From Xanthomonas theicola (GTDB lineage Bacteria > Pseudomonadota > Gammaproteobacteria > Xanthomonadales > Xanthomonadaceae), in NCBI RefSeq assembly GCF_014236795.1, contig NZ_CP049017.1, forward strand, positions 908,001 through 972,000: a DNA stretch of 64,000 bases. The letters run 5' to 3'. Of the stretch, positions 52,993 to 62,674 are shown one piece after another. The position numbers and the translations under genes were made by a program. Positions within the stretch are counted from its first letter, which is position 1. The number at the start of each line of letters is the position of its first letter. The notes beneath the pieces were generated by a model. It saw only the letters and a list, made by a program, of their open reading frames with translations, had not been told where the DNA came from and did not search any database.

Positions 52993-54863
52993 CGGATCGC
53001 ACTCAGGATGGACTGGAACATGGTGTCGGCGGTGGAGATCAGGTGCGATGCGGCCTGGTAGGCCTGCTGCAGGCGCAACATGTCCGACGCTTCCTCGTCC
53101 AGGTTGACGCCGGAGATCGAGTCGCGCGCGTCCTGCGCGTTGGTGTGGATCACATCCTGGGCGTCGGCTGCGTACGCGGCCTGCCGCGCCGCCGAGCCGA
53201 TCGTGGTGGTCAGGCCGGACACCGCGCCGTTGAGGGTGATGGTGCCGCCGTTGAACGCTTTGGCGTCGTCCAGATTGGACAGGATCAGCGCATTGCCGTT
53301 GTTGCTGGAGCCGGCACCGGTGGGGCCGACCGCGAAGCTGTCGCCGGCGACCGGCGCGCCATCCAGGGTCAGGCTCCAGCCGTTGGCGCTGATGGTCTGT
53401 CCGGCGGTATAGGGAAATGGTCCTGCACCGTTGACGGTGTACTGGTTGGCGCCGGTGAAGGCGATGGCGGCCGGCGTGCGCAGGTTGGCGTTGTTGGCAT
53501 CGACGACGCGCAGGTCGCTGAGCTTGCCGGTGCCCTTGTTGCCCAGGGTGGTGCTTGCGCTGACCGGCGAGGCCGCGGCGATGCGCGACGGGTCGGTGAT
53601 CGCCACCGCCATGCCGGTGACGGCGTTGGCGGTGGGTTGCAGCAGGAACGTGTCGCCGGCTGCCGCACTGCCGGACATCTGCAGCGCCACTCCGTCGACC
53701 ATGAACGGGTCGGCGGCGGTGCCGGTGCCGGTCATGGGCACGTTGGCGCCGGTGTCGGCGTGGCGGGCGGTCCAATTGGTGCCGTCGAACTTCAGCAGCA
53801 GATTCTGCCCGTTGAGCTTGCTCAGGTCGCCGACGCTGGCGGCGATCTTGGCGTTGCCGGTGTTGGCGCTGCTGGCGTTGACGCTGGGTGCGCCCAGCGA
53901 GAAGAAATCGCCGCCCATGTTGCCGTACAAATCCACGCCGGCCTTGTGCTGCTGGTTGTAGGTGACCGCCAGGCCGGTGGCGATGCGGCCCAGTTCGGCC
54001 TTGGTCGGGTCCAGCACGTTGCTGCGGAACTCGAGCAGGCCGCCGATCTGCCCGCCCAGCGCGTTGCCGCCCAGGGCGATCGTGGTGCCCTGCGCCTGCA
54101 GTGCGACCTGCAGACGCCCCGGCTGGTAGGGGTCGGTGACCGTGGTCAGGGTGGAGGCGGTGGTGCCGACCACCAGCGCCTGACCACCGGCGGTATAGAC
54201 GTTGATCGCGCCACCGTCCTGCTGGACCGCGGTGCCGCCGGTGTAGCCGATCAACTGGCCGATCAACTGATCGCGGCGGTCGAGCAGGTCCGGCGCAGCG
54301 CTGGCGGCGTTGTTGCCGATCTGGCCATTGACCCGGGCCACCTCGGCGGCCAGGCGATTGGCCTCGGTGGTGCCGGACAGCAGGCCGTTGTTGACCTCGC
54401 TGGCGAGCGCGTCCATCTGCCCGTTGAGCTGCTTGAACCGGGTCACCAGCGAGCCGGCGCCGTCCAGCAGGTTCTGCCGGGAGGCGGTGGCCGAGGCGTT
54501 GGAGGACAGTCCGGTGGTGGCGTCGAAGAATTTGGACCACTGCCCGGCGATGTTGGTCGCGGTATCGGAAAAAAGCGTGTCGACGCGGCCGGACAGGTTC
54601 GACAGCTGCTTCAGTCGCGCCAGCTCGCCGCCGCTGTCCAGCAGCCGCGACGTCGCCAGTTGGTCGGCGACACGGGCGATGTCGGTGATCTTGGTGCCGT
54701 TGCCGATGTAGTTCGAGCCGTACTGGGTCGGCGTGGTGGTGGCGAAGGAGGCCCGCTGCCGGCTGTAGCCGTCGGTGTTGATGTTGGCGACGTTGTGGCT
54801 GACCGTCGCCAGGGCGCGCTGGAAGGCGATCAGGGCGTTGGTGCCGGTGGAAAGGACGGACAT
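52989..54863 (-). CDS. flgK: Hook-filament junction protein FlgK (HAP1)
   Basis: A 624-residue protein from ATG 54863. It begins with the rod/hook family motif (MSVLSTGTNALIAFQRALAT, VSHNVANINTDGYSRQ) and ends with the conserved C-terminal helix (GVNLDEEASDMLRLQQAYQA, SHLISTADTMFQSILSAIR). The middle contains repeated beta-rich segments that account for the usual large size. It sits between hook and FlgL. The gap to flgJ is 11 bases. Confidence 0.95.
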   Translation of the reverse strand: MSVLSTGTNALIAFQRALATVSHNVANINTDGYSRQRASFATTTPTQYGSNYIGNGTKITDIARVADQLATSRLLDSGGELARLKQLSNLSGRVDTLFSDTATNIAGQWSKFFDATTGLSSNASATASRQNLLDGAGSLVTRFKQLNGQMDALASEVNNGLLSGTTEANRLAAEVARVNGQIGNNAASAAPDLLDRRDQLIGQLIGYTGGTAVQQDGGAINVYTAGGQALVVGTTASTLTTVTDPYQPGRLQVALQAQGTTIALGGNALGGQIGGLLEFRSNVLDPTKAELGRIATGLAVTYNQQHKAGVDLYGNMGGDFFSLGAPSVNASSANTGNAKIAASVGDLSKLNGQNLLLKFDGTNWTARHADTGANVPMTGTGTAADPFMVDGVALQMSGSAAAGDTFLLQPTANAVTGMAVAITDPSRIAAASPVSASTTLGNKGTGKLSDLRVVDANNANLRTPAAIAFTGANQYTVNGAGPFPYTAGQTISANGWSLTLDGAPVAGDSFAVGPTGAGSSNNGNALILSNLDDAKAFNGGTITLNGAVSGLTTTIGSAARQAAYAADAQDVIHTNAQDARDSISGVNLDEEASDMLRLQQAYQAASHLISTADTMFQSILSAIR

Positions 54864-54874
54864 GGGCGGCGACC

Positions 54875-56095
54875 TCAGCGGCGGACGGTGCTGGACGGAT
54901 CGGAGTTGCTGGCGAACACGCGCTCGATGCCGCTGGCCGCGGCGCTGCCGATCGCGGCGACGGCGCGGCCGATGGTCGGGCCGCCGGCGATGGCGGCGAT
55001 CTTGGCCGCATAGGAAGGATCGGTGGCGTAGCCCGCGCGCTGCAGGCCCTGGGCGAAGCCGCGGATGTCGGTGCCGGCGTTCAGCGCCTGCTGGTAGCGC
55101 GGATTGGTCTTCAACAGGCGCACGTAGTCGGCGAAGCTCTCGGCCGGCGAGGCGTAGGCGCGGAAGTCGGCGGTCTGCGACTGCTTGACCCCGTCGACGT
55201 ACTCGTGGGTGCCGGTGGTGACGCGTTCGCCGCTCCAGCCGGTGGCCTTGATCCCGAACAGGTTGTTGGCACTGGCGCCGTCGCCGCGGGAAATGCCGCG
55301 GCGTCCCCAGCCGGTCTCCAGCGCGGCCTGTGCGACCAGCGCCCGCGCATCCACGCCCAGCTCCTTGGCGGCCTTCTGCGCGTGGTTCCAGATCTGCGCG
55401 ACGAAACCTTCCGGAGTGCGTTCGCCGAGGCTGGCCGCGGCGGCATTGGCGGCCGTGGTGGCGCTGGCGTCGATGTCGGCGCCGTCGTCGGCCGCGGCGA
55501 CCGCCAGGTCCGACCAGCGGTCGTCGGCGCCGGTCCACGCCGGCGTGGCACTGCCGTCGGCGGGGCTGGTGCCCAGCGCGTCGTGCATCGCGCTGGTCTC
55601 GCGGCCGGCGATCAGGTCGAGCACGCGCGCGACCTGGCGTTGCGGAGCGTCCGTCGCGTCCATGCCGCTCCAGGCACCGGCGGCGGTGCTGGCCGCTGCG
55701 CCGGCATCGGCCAGCGCGGATGCGCCGGCGGCCGCGGAGTTGGCGCCGGCGCGCTGGCCGGACACCAGCGAATACGCCTTGGCTGCCTGCGCGGCGCCGA
55801 TCGAGGTGTTGGGCAGCTGGGCGGCGGCGCTGCCGCCGCCCAGCTGCCTGGCGATCATCGCCGCCAGGCCCAGCCCCTTGCCCTCGGTCAGCGCCTTGGC
55901 CATCTGCTGGTCGTACATGTCGCGGAAGGTCTGGTTCTCGCCCGGGAACAGGGAATCGCCGAAGCTGGCGTCGCGCATGCTCTTGACGAGCAGGTTCGCG
56001 AACTGTCCTTCCAACTGGCGCGACACCTTGTCGATCCGGGCAGGATCGTTCTGGGTGGTCGCGTTCAGTTCGATGGGAGAGGCCGAGATACGCAT
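54875..56095 (-). CDS. flgJ: FlgJ, rod-capping protein with peptidoglycan hydrolase domain
   Basis: A 406-residue protein from ATG 56095. The N-terminal rod-cap domain (VSRQLEGQFANLLVKSMRDA, FRDMYDQQMAKALTEGKGLG) is joined by an Ala-rich linker (about 95-225) to a C-terminal glucosaminidase domain. The likely catalytic Glu260 is in AQAALETGWGRRG; NNLFGIKATGWSG and FRAYASPAESFADYVRLLKT follow. It opens the peptidoglycan layer for the growing rod. The linker is longer than in enteric FlgJ. Confidence 0.94.
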   Translation of the reverse strand: MRISASPIELNATTQNDPARIDKVSRQLEGQFANLLVKSMRDASFGDSLFPGENQTFRDMYDQQMAKALTEGKGLGLAAMIARQLGGGSAAAQLPNTSIGAAQAAKAYSLVSGQRAGANSAAAGASALADAGAAASTAAGAWSGMDATDAPQRQVARVLDLIAGRETSAMHDALGTSPADGSATPAWTGADDRWSDLAVAAADDGADIDASATTAANAAAASLGERTPEGFVAQIWNHAQKAAKELGVDARALVAQAALETGWGRRGISRGDGASANNLFGIKATGWSGERVTTGTHEYVDGVKQSQTADFRAYASPAESFADYVRLLKTNPRYQQALNAGTDIRGFAQGLQRAGYATDPSYAAKIAAIAGGPTIGRAVAAIGSAAASGIERVFASNSDPSSTVRR

Positions 56096-56096
56096 G

Positions 56097-57215
56097 TCAG
56101 ATCACCTCCAGCTCCGCGCTCAGCGCGCCGGCCTGCTTCAGTGCTTCCAGGATCGCGATCAGGTCGCCCGGCGCGGCGCCGACTTCGTTGACCGCGCGCA
56201 CGATCTGGTCCAGCGAGGTGCCGCCCTCGAACTTGAACATGCGGCTGCCTTCGTTGGTGGCGGTGATGGTCGATTTCGGCGCGGCCACGGTCTGGCCGTT
56301 GCTCAGCGCGTTGGGCTGGCTGACCTGGGTGCCTTCGCTGATGGTGACGGTCAGCGAGCCGTGCGAGATCGCCGCCGGGCTGACCCGCACCTGCGCGCCG
56401 ATCACCACGGTGCCGGTGCGGGCGTTGACCACCACCTTGGCCGGCGCCGCGCCCGGCGACAGTTCCACGTTCTCGATGCGTGCCAGCAGGCCGATGCGCG
56501 CGCTCGGGTCGGTCGGCGAACGCACCGCGACGGTGCCGCCGTCGATGGCGTGCGCGCTGCCGGGGCCGAAAGTGTTCTCCAGCGCCGCGACCATCCGCGA
56601 CACCGTGGTGAAATCGTTCTGGTGCAGGTTCAGGGTGATCTCGCCGCTGCTGCCGAACACGTCCGGCAGCGCGCGTTCCACCGTGGCGCCGTTGGGGATG
56701 CGGCCGACGCTGGGCACGTTCACCGAGATCCGCGAGCCGTCCTTGCCCTGCGCGCCGAAGCCGCCGACGATCAGGCTGCCCTGGGCGATCGCGTAGACCT
56801 GGCCGTCGGCGCCCTTCAGCGGCGCCATCAGCAGCGAGCCGCCGCGCAGCGACACGGCGTTGCCGATCGAGGACACGGTGATGTCGATCGGCTGGCCGGG
56901 CTTGGCGAACGGCGGCAGTTCGGCATGGATCGCCACCGCGGCCACGTTCTTCAGCTGCGGATTGACGTTCGACGGCACGTTGACGCCCAGCTCGCCGAGC
57001 ATGTTCTTCAGGCTCTGCACGGTGAAGGGTGCCTGGCTGGTGCGGTCGCCGCTGCCGTCCAGGCCCACCACCAGGCCGTAGCCGACCAGCGCGTTGCCGC
57101 GCACGCCGCCGACCTGGGCCAGGTCCTTGATGCGTTCGGCGGCGGCCGGGGCGGCCAGGCCGGCGCACAGCGCGAACGCGGCGAGCAGGCGGCAGGACAG
57201 GGACAGAAGGTTCAT
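56097..57215 (-). CDS. flgI: Flagellar P-ring protein FlgI
   Basis: A 372-residue protein; ATG 57215 ([20 protein letters not shown]) gives a normal Sec signal peptide ending AAPAAA before [20 protein letters not shown]. Other conserved blocks are [40 protein letters not shown] and the C-terminal [20 protein letters not shown]. It assembles in the periplasm as the P-ring bushing, with help of FlgA. It starts eight bases after flgH. Confidence 0.95.
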   Translation of the reverse strand: MNLLSLSCRLLAAFALCAGLAAPAAAERIKDLAQVGGVRGNALVGYGLVVGLDGSGDRTSQAPFTVQSLKNMLGELGVNVPSNVNPQLKNVAAVAIHAELPPFAKPGQPIDITVSSIGNAVSLRGGSLLMAPLKGADGQVYAIAQGSLIVGGFGAQGKDGSRISVNVPSVGRIPNGATVERALPDVFGSSGEITLNLHQNDFTTVSRMVAALENTFGPGSAHAIDGGTVAVRSPTDPSARIGLLARIENVELSPGAAPAKVVVNARTGTVVIGAQVRVSPAAISHGSLTVTISEGTQVSQPNALSNGQTVAAPKSTITATNEGSRMFKFEGGTSLDQIVRAVNEVGAAPGDLIAILEALKQAGALSAELEVI

Positions 57216-57223
57216 GGCAAACC

Positions 57224-57925
57224 TCAGTACGGCGCGATGCGCGAGTTGAAGAAGCGGCTCAGCCAACCCATCGCGTTGGATTGGGCGACGGCGCCGCGGC
57301 CGCCGTAGGCGATGCGCGCGTCGGCGACCTTGCTGGACGGAATGGTGTTGTCCGGCGCGATGTCGGCGGCGCGGACGATGCCTTGTACCTGCACCAGCTC
57401 GTCGCCCTGGTTCAGGCGCAGGTTCTTCTGCCCCTGGATCACCAGGTTGCCGTTGGGCAGGCGCTGCATCACGGTGACGGTGACGCTGCCCTGCATGGTG
57501 TTGCTCTGCGCGGTGTTGCCCTTGCCGGCGAAGCTGCGGTCGCCGCTGGTGGAATTTTTGAGCACGTTGACGCCGTTGACCGTCAGCGGCGCGCCGAGCA
57601 GGGTCGGCGTGGCCATCGTCACCGCGTCCTTCTTGGTGATGCTGGTATTGGCGGTGGAACTGGCGTTGGTGCTTTCGACCAGGGTGATGGTCAGCAGGTC
57701 GCCGACGTCGCGGGCGCGCCGGTCCGCATACAGCGACAGGCCCGGGCCGGCGGCGTAGATCGCGCCTGCGCTGGGCTGCACCGGCTGTGCCACCACCGGC
57801 ACGATCGGCGCCATCGGCGCATACGGGCGCACGTCGCCGGCGGCGACGCCGAGGCCGGCGCAGCCGCCGAGCAGCGCGGGCAGGACCAGCGCTGCGATGA
57901 GGGAAAGAGAGGATGGACGCGACAT
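57224..57925 (-). CDS. flgH: Flagellar L-ring lipoprotein FlgH
   Basis: A 233-residue protein from ATG 57925. The lipoprotein signal has lipobox LLGGC (Cys22). The mature part has the FlgH hallmarks [40 protein letters not shown] and [20 protein letters not shown], ending [14 protein letters not shown]. It forms the outer-membrane L-ring. Confidence 0.95.
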   Translation of the reverse strand: MSRPSSLSLIAALVLPALLGGCAGLGVAAGDVRPYAPMAPIVPVVAQPVQPSAGAIYAAGPGLSLYADRRARDVGDLLTITLVESTNASSTANTSITKKDAVTMATPTLLGAPLTVNGVNVLKNSTSGDRSFAGKGNTAQSNTMQGSVTVTVMQRLPNGNLVIQGQKNLRLNQGDELVQVQGIVRAADIAPDNTIPSSKVADARIAYGGRGAVAQSNAMGWLSRFFNSRIAPY

Positions 57926-57948
57926 GGCGGTTTCCAGAAGGGTCAGGA

Positions 57949-58734
57949 TCAGACGTTGTTGTTCAGATAGCCGAGCATCGAATCGGTGGTGGAGATCGCC
58001 TTGGCGTTCATCTCGTAGGCGCGCTGGGTCTCGATCATGCTGACCAGCTCTTCGACCACGTTGACGTTGCTGCCTTCCAGCGAGGCCTGCACGGTGGTGC
58101 CGAGGCCGTTGAGGCCGGGCGTGCCGGCCTGCGCCGGGCCGGAGGCGGCGGTTTCGGCGTACAGGTTTCCGCCCTTGGCCTGCAGGCCCGAGGGATTGAT
58201 GAAATCGCTCAGCGTCAACGACCCGATCTGCAGCGCCGCGGCGGTGCCGGCGACCTGCACGCTGACCGTGCCGTCGGTGCCGATGGTCAGCGACTGCGCG
58301 CCTTCCGGGACCTGGATGCCGGGCTGCACCGCATAGCCGCTGTTGGTGACCAGCTCGCCCTGCGCATTGATCTGGAAGCTGCCGTCGCGGGTGTAGGCCG
58401 AAGTGCCGTCGGGCATCTGCACTTCGAAGAAGCCGCGGCCGTTGACCATCACGTCCAGCGCGCGCCCGGTCTGCTGCGGGTTGCCCTGCTCGAAATCCTT
58501 GGAGGTGGCGACCACGCGCACGCCGGTGCCGAGCTGCAGGCCCGACGGCAGTTGGGTCTGCGCCGAGGTCGCGCCGCCAGGCTGGCGAACCTGCTGGTAC
58601 AGCAGGTCCTCGAAGCTGGCGCGATCGCGCTTGAAGCCGGTGGTATTGGTGTTGGCCAGGTTGTTGGACACGACCGACATGCGCGTCTGCTGCGCATCCA
58701 GTCCGGTCTTGGCGACCCACAAAGCCTGATTCAT
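57949..58734 (-). CDS. flgG: Distal rod protein FlgG
   Basis: A 261-residue protein from ATG 58734 ([20 protein letters not shown]). It has the N-terminal rod motif [20 protein letters not shown] and the C-terminal [40 protein letters not shown]. It has the standard length for the distal rod. The 117-base gap to flgF contains a sigma-54-like site. Confidence 0.96.
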   Translation of the reverse strand: MNQALWVAKTGLDAQQTRMSVVSNNLANTNTTGFKRDRASFEDLLYQQVRQPGGATSAQTQLPSGLQLGTGVRVVATSKDFEQGNPQQTGRALDVMVNGRGFFEVQMPDGTSAYTRDGSFQINAQGELVTNSGYAVQPGIQVPEGAQSLTIGTDGTVSVQVAGTAAALQIGSLTLSDFINPSGLQAKGGNLYAETAASGPAQAGTPGLNGLGTTVQASLEGSNVNVVEELVSMIETQRAYEMNAKAISTTDSMLGYLNNNV

Positions 58735-58787
58735 GACCCGATTCCTCTGATGGTGGCCCCGAGATCCGCGAGGGGCAGGGGGACTGA

Positions 58788-58803
58788 TGCATGTGCCGTG
58801 CCA
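58788..58803 (-). promoter_or_regulatory. Possible sigma-54 promoter upstream of flgG
   Basis: On the minus strand TGGCACG, four bases, then ATGCA resembles the -24/-12 pattern TGGCACG-N4-TTGCA with one mismatch in the -12 box. It lies 54 bases before the flgG start in the largest protein-free gap between flgF and flgG, so it could give internal transcription of flgGHIJKL. Confidence 0.45.
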
Positions 58804-58851
58804 CAAATGCGCCGGCTTTTCGTCGGCAACGGCGCGGCGCCCGTGGCGGGC

Positions 58852-59607
58852 TTAGCCGTTCAGGCGCAGCATGGTGTTGGCCGACTGCGCGTTCTCGTCG
58901 CCGTGCTTGATCACCTTCACCTGCATTTCGAACTGGCGCTGCAGCTGGATCATCTGCACCAGCGCGCCGGCCGCATCGACGTTGCTGCCTTCCAGCGCGC
59001 CGGTGTGGACCGCGGTGCCGGTGGCCAGGGCGAAGGCCTGGGTGGGATCGTCGCTGATGTTGCGCATCAGCCCGTCGGGGCGGCGTTCCAGGCGTTCGGC
59101 CGGCGCCTGCACCACCTTCATCTTGCCGACCACGGTCATCGCCTGCGGGCCTTCGCCCAGCGGCACGATCGACACCGAGCCGTCTTCGCCGATCTCCAGC
59201 GCCTGGTGCGGCGGGATCGCCATCGGATTGCCCTGGTCGTCGAGCACCGCGCGGCCGCTGGAGGTGACCAGCTGGCCGTTCGGCGTCAGCGCCAGTTCGC
59301 CACCGCGCGTGTACGCCTCCTTGCCGTCGCTGGCCTGCACCGCCAGCCAGTTGTCGGCGCTGAACGACACGTCCAGCGCATTGCCGGTCACCTGCTGGGT
59401 GCCGACGTCGCGATTGAAGCCCTGGTCGATGTGCAGCGCGTCGATCCGCGACGGATAACCGGCGCCCTTGATGCGGAACGCCTCGGTATTGGCCAGCGCC
59501 GCCTTGAAGCCGGCGGTGTCGACATTGGCCAGATTGTGCGACACCGTGCCCTGCGCCTGCAGCGAAGCGCGGGCGCCGGTCATGGCGACGTAGAGTGCTT
59601 TGTCCAT
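58852..59607 (-). CDS. flgF: Proximal rod protein FlgF
   Basis: A 251-residue protein from ATG 59607 (MDKALYVAMTGARASLQAQG). It shows TVSHNLANVDTAGFKAALAN at the N-terminus and EGSNVDAAGALVQMIQLQRQ, FEMQVKVIKHGDENAQSANT at the C-terminus. Its length is typical. It follows flgE after 140 bases that contain an inverted-arm repeat. Confidence 0.95.
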   Translation of the reverse strand: MDKALYVAMTGARASLQAQGTVSHNLANVDTAGFKAALANTEAFRIKGAGYPSRIDALHIDQGFNRDVGTQQVTGNALDVSFSADNWLAVQASDGKEAYTRGGELALTPNGQLVTSSGRAVLDDQGNPMAIPPHQALEIGEDGSVSIVPLGEGPQAMTVVGKMKVVQAPAERLERRPDGLMRNISDDPTQAFALATGTAVHTGALEGSNVDAAGALVQMIQLQRQFEMQVKVIKHGDENAQSANTMLRLNG

Positions 59608-59622
59608 GGGGAGCTCCTGGGA

Positions 59623-59740
59623 GCCGGGACGCGGGACGCGGGACGCGGGACTCGGAAAAGCAAGGGCGGCAGCGGAATAACGCCAGCTTACCGATCTCCA
59701 CGCTTTTCCGAGTCCCTAGTCCCTGGTCCCGCGTCCCGGC
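59623..59740. repeat. Inverted-arm GGGACTCGGGACT repeat, copy 3 (inside the flg operon)
   Basis: The left arm at 59623-59661 (GCCGGGACGCGGGACGCGGG, then GGGACTCGGAAAAGC) and right arm at 59701-59740 are inverse copies over about 39 bases. About 40 bases separate them. The transcript between flgE and flgF would fold into a very stable hairpin, though without a U-tract. Confidence 0.85.
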
Positions 59741-59747
59741 ATCACCA

Positions 59748-60971
59748 TCAACGGATGTTGATGATGGTCTGCGTGACCTGGTCCTGGGTCGAGATCATCT
59801 GCGAGTTGGCCTGGAAGTTGCGCTGGGCGACGATCATGTTGACCAGTTGTTCGGTGAGATCGACGGTGGAGGATTCCAGCGCGCCGGACTGGATGCCGCC
59901 GAAGTCCGAGGTCGCCGGCGCGCCGATGCGCGCGTTGCCCGAGGCGGAGCTTTCCGCCCACACGTTGTCGCCGAGCGAACTCAGCCCCTGCGGGTTGACG
60001 AAGTTGGTCATCGCGACCTGGCCCAGCGCCTTGTCGGCGTTGTTGGAGTAGCGCGCATAGACCACGCCGTTGGCGTCGATGCTGATCGAGGTGAGCTTGC
60101 CGCTGGCGTAGCCGTCCTGGCGCGCGTCGCGCAGCGCGAATGCCTCGCCGTACTGGGTCGAGCCGGTCACGTCCAGGGTCAGGTTGAGCGTGCCGGCGCC
60201 GGTGACGGGAGTGAACGCGCCCAGTGCGATCTTGCCGTTGGCGGGGGCGATGAGCGCACCGCTGTCGGAGAACTGCAGCGTACTTGGCGCGCCGACCGCG
60301 GCGCCGTCGACGTAGTTGTAGACCTGCCATTGGTTGGCGCTGCCGGTCTTGACGAAGTACGAGGTCTGGGTATGGCTGACGCCCAACGAATCGAAGACGG
60401 TGACGCCGCCGGTGGAGTGGTTGTAGCTCTTGGCGTCGGCAGGATTGAACGGGGCCACGGTCGGAGCCTTGGCGTTGCCGGGCAGGGTGAACATCAGGTT
60501 CTCGGTATTGGTCTGTTTCGGCGCGCTGTCGGTGGTCAGCAACTGCAGGTCGCTCAGCGTGCCGACCGCGAAGCCGTTGCCGTTGGCGGCCGGCGGGAAC
60601 ACCTGCAGCCGGGCGCCCTGCGGATTGACCACGTAGCCGTTGGCGTCGGTCTGGAAGTTGCCCGCGCGCGAATAGACCTTGGCGCCGTTGTTGGTCAGGG
60701 TGAAGAAGCCCTCGCCCTGGATCGCCAGATCCAGGCTGCGCCCGGTCGGATCGACGTTGCCCTGCGAGAACTGCTGGGCGACGTTGCTGACCCGCACGCC
60801 GGCACCGATCGCGTTGCGCGCCAGGCCGTAGCCGGTGGTCGAGAACAGGTCGGCGAATTCCGCGCGGGATTCCTTGAAGCCGGTGGTGTTGACGTTGGCG
60901 ATGTTGTTGGCGGTGACGTTGAGGTCGGAGTTGGCCGCTTTGAGACCGGACAGCGAAGTATTGAAACCCAT
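59748..60971 (-). CDS. flgE: Flagellar hook protein FlgE
   Basis: A 407-residue protein from ATG 60971 (MGFNTSLSGLKAANSDLNVT). It has ANNIANVNTTGFKESRAEFA, GRSLDLAIQGEGFFTLTNNG and the C-terminal ESSTVDLTEQLVNMIVAQRN, FQANSQMISTQDQVTQTIIN. It polymerises to form the hook on the rod, using FlgD as cap. Confidence 0.96.
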   Translation of the reverse strand: MGFNTSLSGLKAANSDLNVTANNIANVNTTGFKESRAEFADLFSTTGYGLARNAIGAGVRVSNVAQQFSQGNVDPTGRSLDLAIQGEGFFTLTNNGAKVYSRAGNFQTDANGYVVNPQGARLQVFPPAANGNGFAVGTLSDLQLLTTDSAPKQTNTENLMFTLPGNAKAPTVAPFNPADAKSYNHSTGGVTVFDSLGVSHTQTSYFVKTGSANQWQVYNYVDGAAVGAPSTLQFSDSGALIAPANGKIALGAFTPVTGAGTLNLTLDVTGSTQYGEAFALRDARQDGYASGKLTSISIDANGVVYARYSNNADKALGQVAMTNFVNPQGLSSLGDNVWAESSASGNARIGAPATSDFGGIQSGALESSTVDLTEQLVNMIVAQRNFQANSQMISTQDQVTQTIINIR

Positions 60972-60996
60972 GATGGACTCCTGTGGATTGGCCGGC

Positions 60997-61668
60997 TCAG
61001 CTGACGCGGAGCACGTTGGCGAGCGGGGTGGTGCCCAGCCCGGTGAGATCGAGATAGATGCCGTTGGAGCCCACGCTCGCGCTTTCCACCGGGGCCTGGA
61101 CGTAGGTGGACAGCGTGGTGTTGGCGCCCTTGCTGTCGGTATGCGTGGCGGCGATGCTGTATCTGCCGGCGGGCAGGCGCTTGCCGGCGGCGTCGGTGCC
61201 GTCCCAGTTGAAATTGACTTCGCCGGCCTTGCTGGCGCTGGCGCTGATCTGCTTGACCACGTTGCCGTTGGCGTCGCTGACGGCGAAGTTGACGGTGCCG
61301 GCGCTGGGCGCGGCGACCAGGCCGGTGGCGCCGCCCTCGGCGCCCAGCGGCATCGTCGCCGACGGCACCAGCACCTTGCGCCCGACCAGCGCCGCGCCGC
61401 GCAGGATCTGGTCGGAATTCATCGAGTTCGACAGCGCGGTCACGGTCTTGTTGAGATCGCCGATGCCCTGCACGGTGGACAGCTGCGCCATCTGCGAGAC
61501 CATCTGGCTGTTGTCCATCGGCTTGAGCGGGTCCTGGTGCTGCAACTGCTTGGTCATCAGCTTCAGGAAGTCGGCCTGACTCAACGTCGACGACTTGGAG
61601 GTGGTGGTGGTGGCGCTGGAGGCGGTCAATCCGAGGCTGGAATAGATATCGCTGGAAACGGTGCTCAT
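60997..61668 (-). CDS. flgD: Hook-capping scaffold FlgD
   Basis: A 223-residue protein from ATG 61668. The conserved N-terminus has TLSQADFLKLMTKQLQHQDP and LKPMDNSQMVSQMAQLSTVQ. The C-terminal part has the FlgD Ig-like fold (GEVNFNWDGTDAAGKRLPAG, YSIAATHTDSKG). It caps the growing hook and is discarded. It is 25 bases upstream of flgE. Confidence 0.95.
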   Translation of the reverse strand: MSTVSSDIYSSLGLTASSATTTTSKSSTLSQADFLKLMTKQLQHQDPLKPMDNSQMVSQMAQLSTVQGIGDLNKTVTALSNSMNSDQILRGAALVGRKVLVPSATMPLGAEGGATGLVAAPSAGTVNFAVSDANGNVVKQISASASKAGEVNFNWDGTDAAGKRLPAGRYSIAATHTDSKGANTTLSTYVQAPVESASVGSNGIYLDLTGLGTTPLANVLRVS

Positions 61669-61712
61669 CAGTACGTCCTGGGCCGTGAGGCGGCGGTAGG
61701 GAGAAAGGGCGC

Positions 61713-62120
61713 TCAGCGGCCCATGGTCAGGGTGGCCAACGCCAGTTCCTTGGCGGTATTGAGGACTTCCACGCCTGCCTGATAGTTGCGCGAGGCGGAG
61801 ATCAGGTTGACCATCTGCGACACCGGGTCCACGTCCGGCGAGTAGATGTAGCCGTCGGCATCGGCGAGTGGATGCCCGGGCTCGTAGCGCTTGAGCGGCG
61901 GATCCTTGCTCTGGGTGATTTCCTTGACGTTGACCGCGGTCAGGCTGCTGTCGTGCGGGTTGCGTACGGCCTGGAAGATCGGTTCGATCGGCTTGTAGGC
62001 GGCCTCGGCCGAACCGGCCACCGAGTCGGCGTTGGCCAGGTTGCTGGCGATGGTGCTCAGCCGGACCGACTGCGCCTGCAGCGCAGAACCGGCGACATCG
62101 AAGATCGGCAGATTGCTCAT
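61713..62120 (-). CDS. flgC: Proximal rod protein FlgC
   Basis: A 135-residue protein from ATG 62120, two bases after flgB. It has the rod motif FDVAGSALQAQSVRLSTIAS, NLANADSVAG and C-terminal DVDPVSQMVNLISASRNYQA, GVEVLNTAKELALATLTMGR. It is complete. Confidence 0.96.
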   Translation of the reverse strand: MSNLPIFDVAGSALQAQSVRLSTIASNLANADSVAGSAEAAYKPIEPIFQAVRNPHDSSLTAVNVKEITQSKDPPLKRYEPGHPLADADGYIYSPDVDPVSQMVNLISASRNYQAGVEVLNTAKELALATLTMGR

Positions 62121-62122
62121 GC

Positions 62123-62524
62123 TTATTGGCCCGTGATCGCGGTGAGCATGCCGCGCACCTTGGATTCGACGAAGCTCAGCGAGGCGCGGTACTCCAGCGC
62201 GGCGCGGCCGTAGGCGGCGCGTTCGGTATCCGCATCGACGGTATTGCCGTCGAGGCTGGGCTGGTTGGCCTCGCGGGTGACCTGAAACGGATTCAGGCCG
62301 GTGCTGCCGCCGACCGCGATGTGGCGGCTGTCGGTGACGGCCATCTGGCTGCCGTCGCGCTGGCCCTGCGCGGCGCGCATCGCCGCGTCGAAGTCCAGGT
62401 CCTGGGCCTTGTAGCCGGGCGTGTCGACGTTGCTGAGGTTGCTGGCGATCAGCTTCATCCGTTGCTCGCGCAGCGGCAGGGCGTCGCCGTGGACACCTAG
62501 GAAGGATGAAATCGGATTGGTCAT
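62123..62524 (-). CDS. flgB: Proximal rod protein FlgB
   Basis: A 133-residue protein from ATG 62524. It has SFLGVHGDALPLREQRMKLI, ASNLSNVDTPGYKAQDLDFD and the C-terminal YRASLSFVESKVRGMLTAIT. It is the first gene of the flgBCDEFGHIJKL unit, with a clear sigma-54 promoter just upstream. Confidence 0.96.
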   Translation of the reverse strand: MTNPISSFLGVHGDALPLREQRMKLIASNLSNVDTPGYKAQDLDFDAAMRAAQGQRDGSQMAVTDSRHIAVGGSTGLNPFQVTREANQPSLDGNTVDADTERAAYGRAALEYRASLSFVESKVRGMLTAITGQ

Positions 62525-62557
62525 GGCACGCTCCCGCGGATCGTTGCAGGGAGACAG

Positions 62558-62572
62558 GCAAGGCCTGTGCCA
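62558..62572 (-). promoter_or_regulatory. Sigma-54 (RpoN) promoter of the flgB operon
   Basis: On the minus strand TGGCACA, four bases, TTGC matches the -24/-12 consensus TGGCACG-N4-TTGCW, with both invariant GG and GC. It ends 33 bases before the flgB ATG. In flagellar systems of this type the FleQ activator drives such promoters. Confidence 0.85.
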
Positions 62573-62674
62573 AAACCGGGGGCGTGGGGGCCGCGCGCCG
62601 CGCGAGGATCGCCTCCGCCATGGTGGGGGAGGCAGGCGGCCAGGCCGCCGGCGTCGCGCCGGGGGCCGCGGAAC

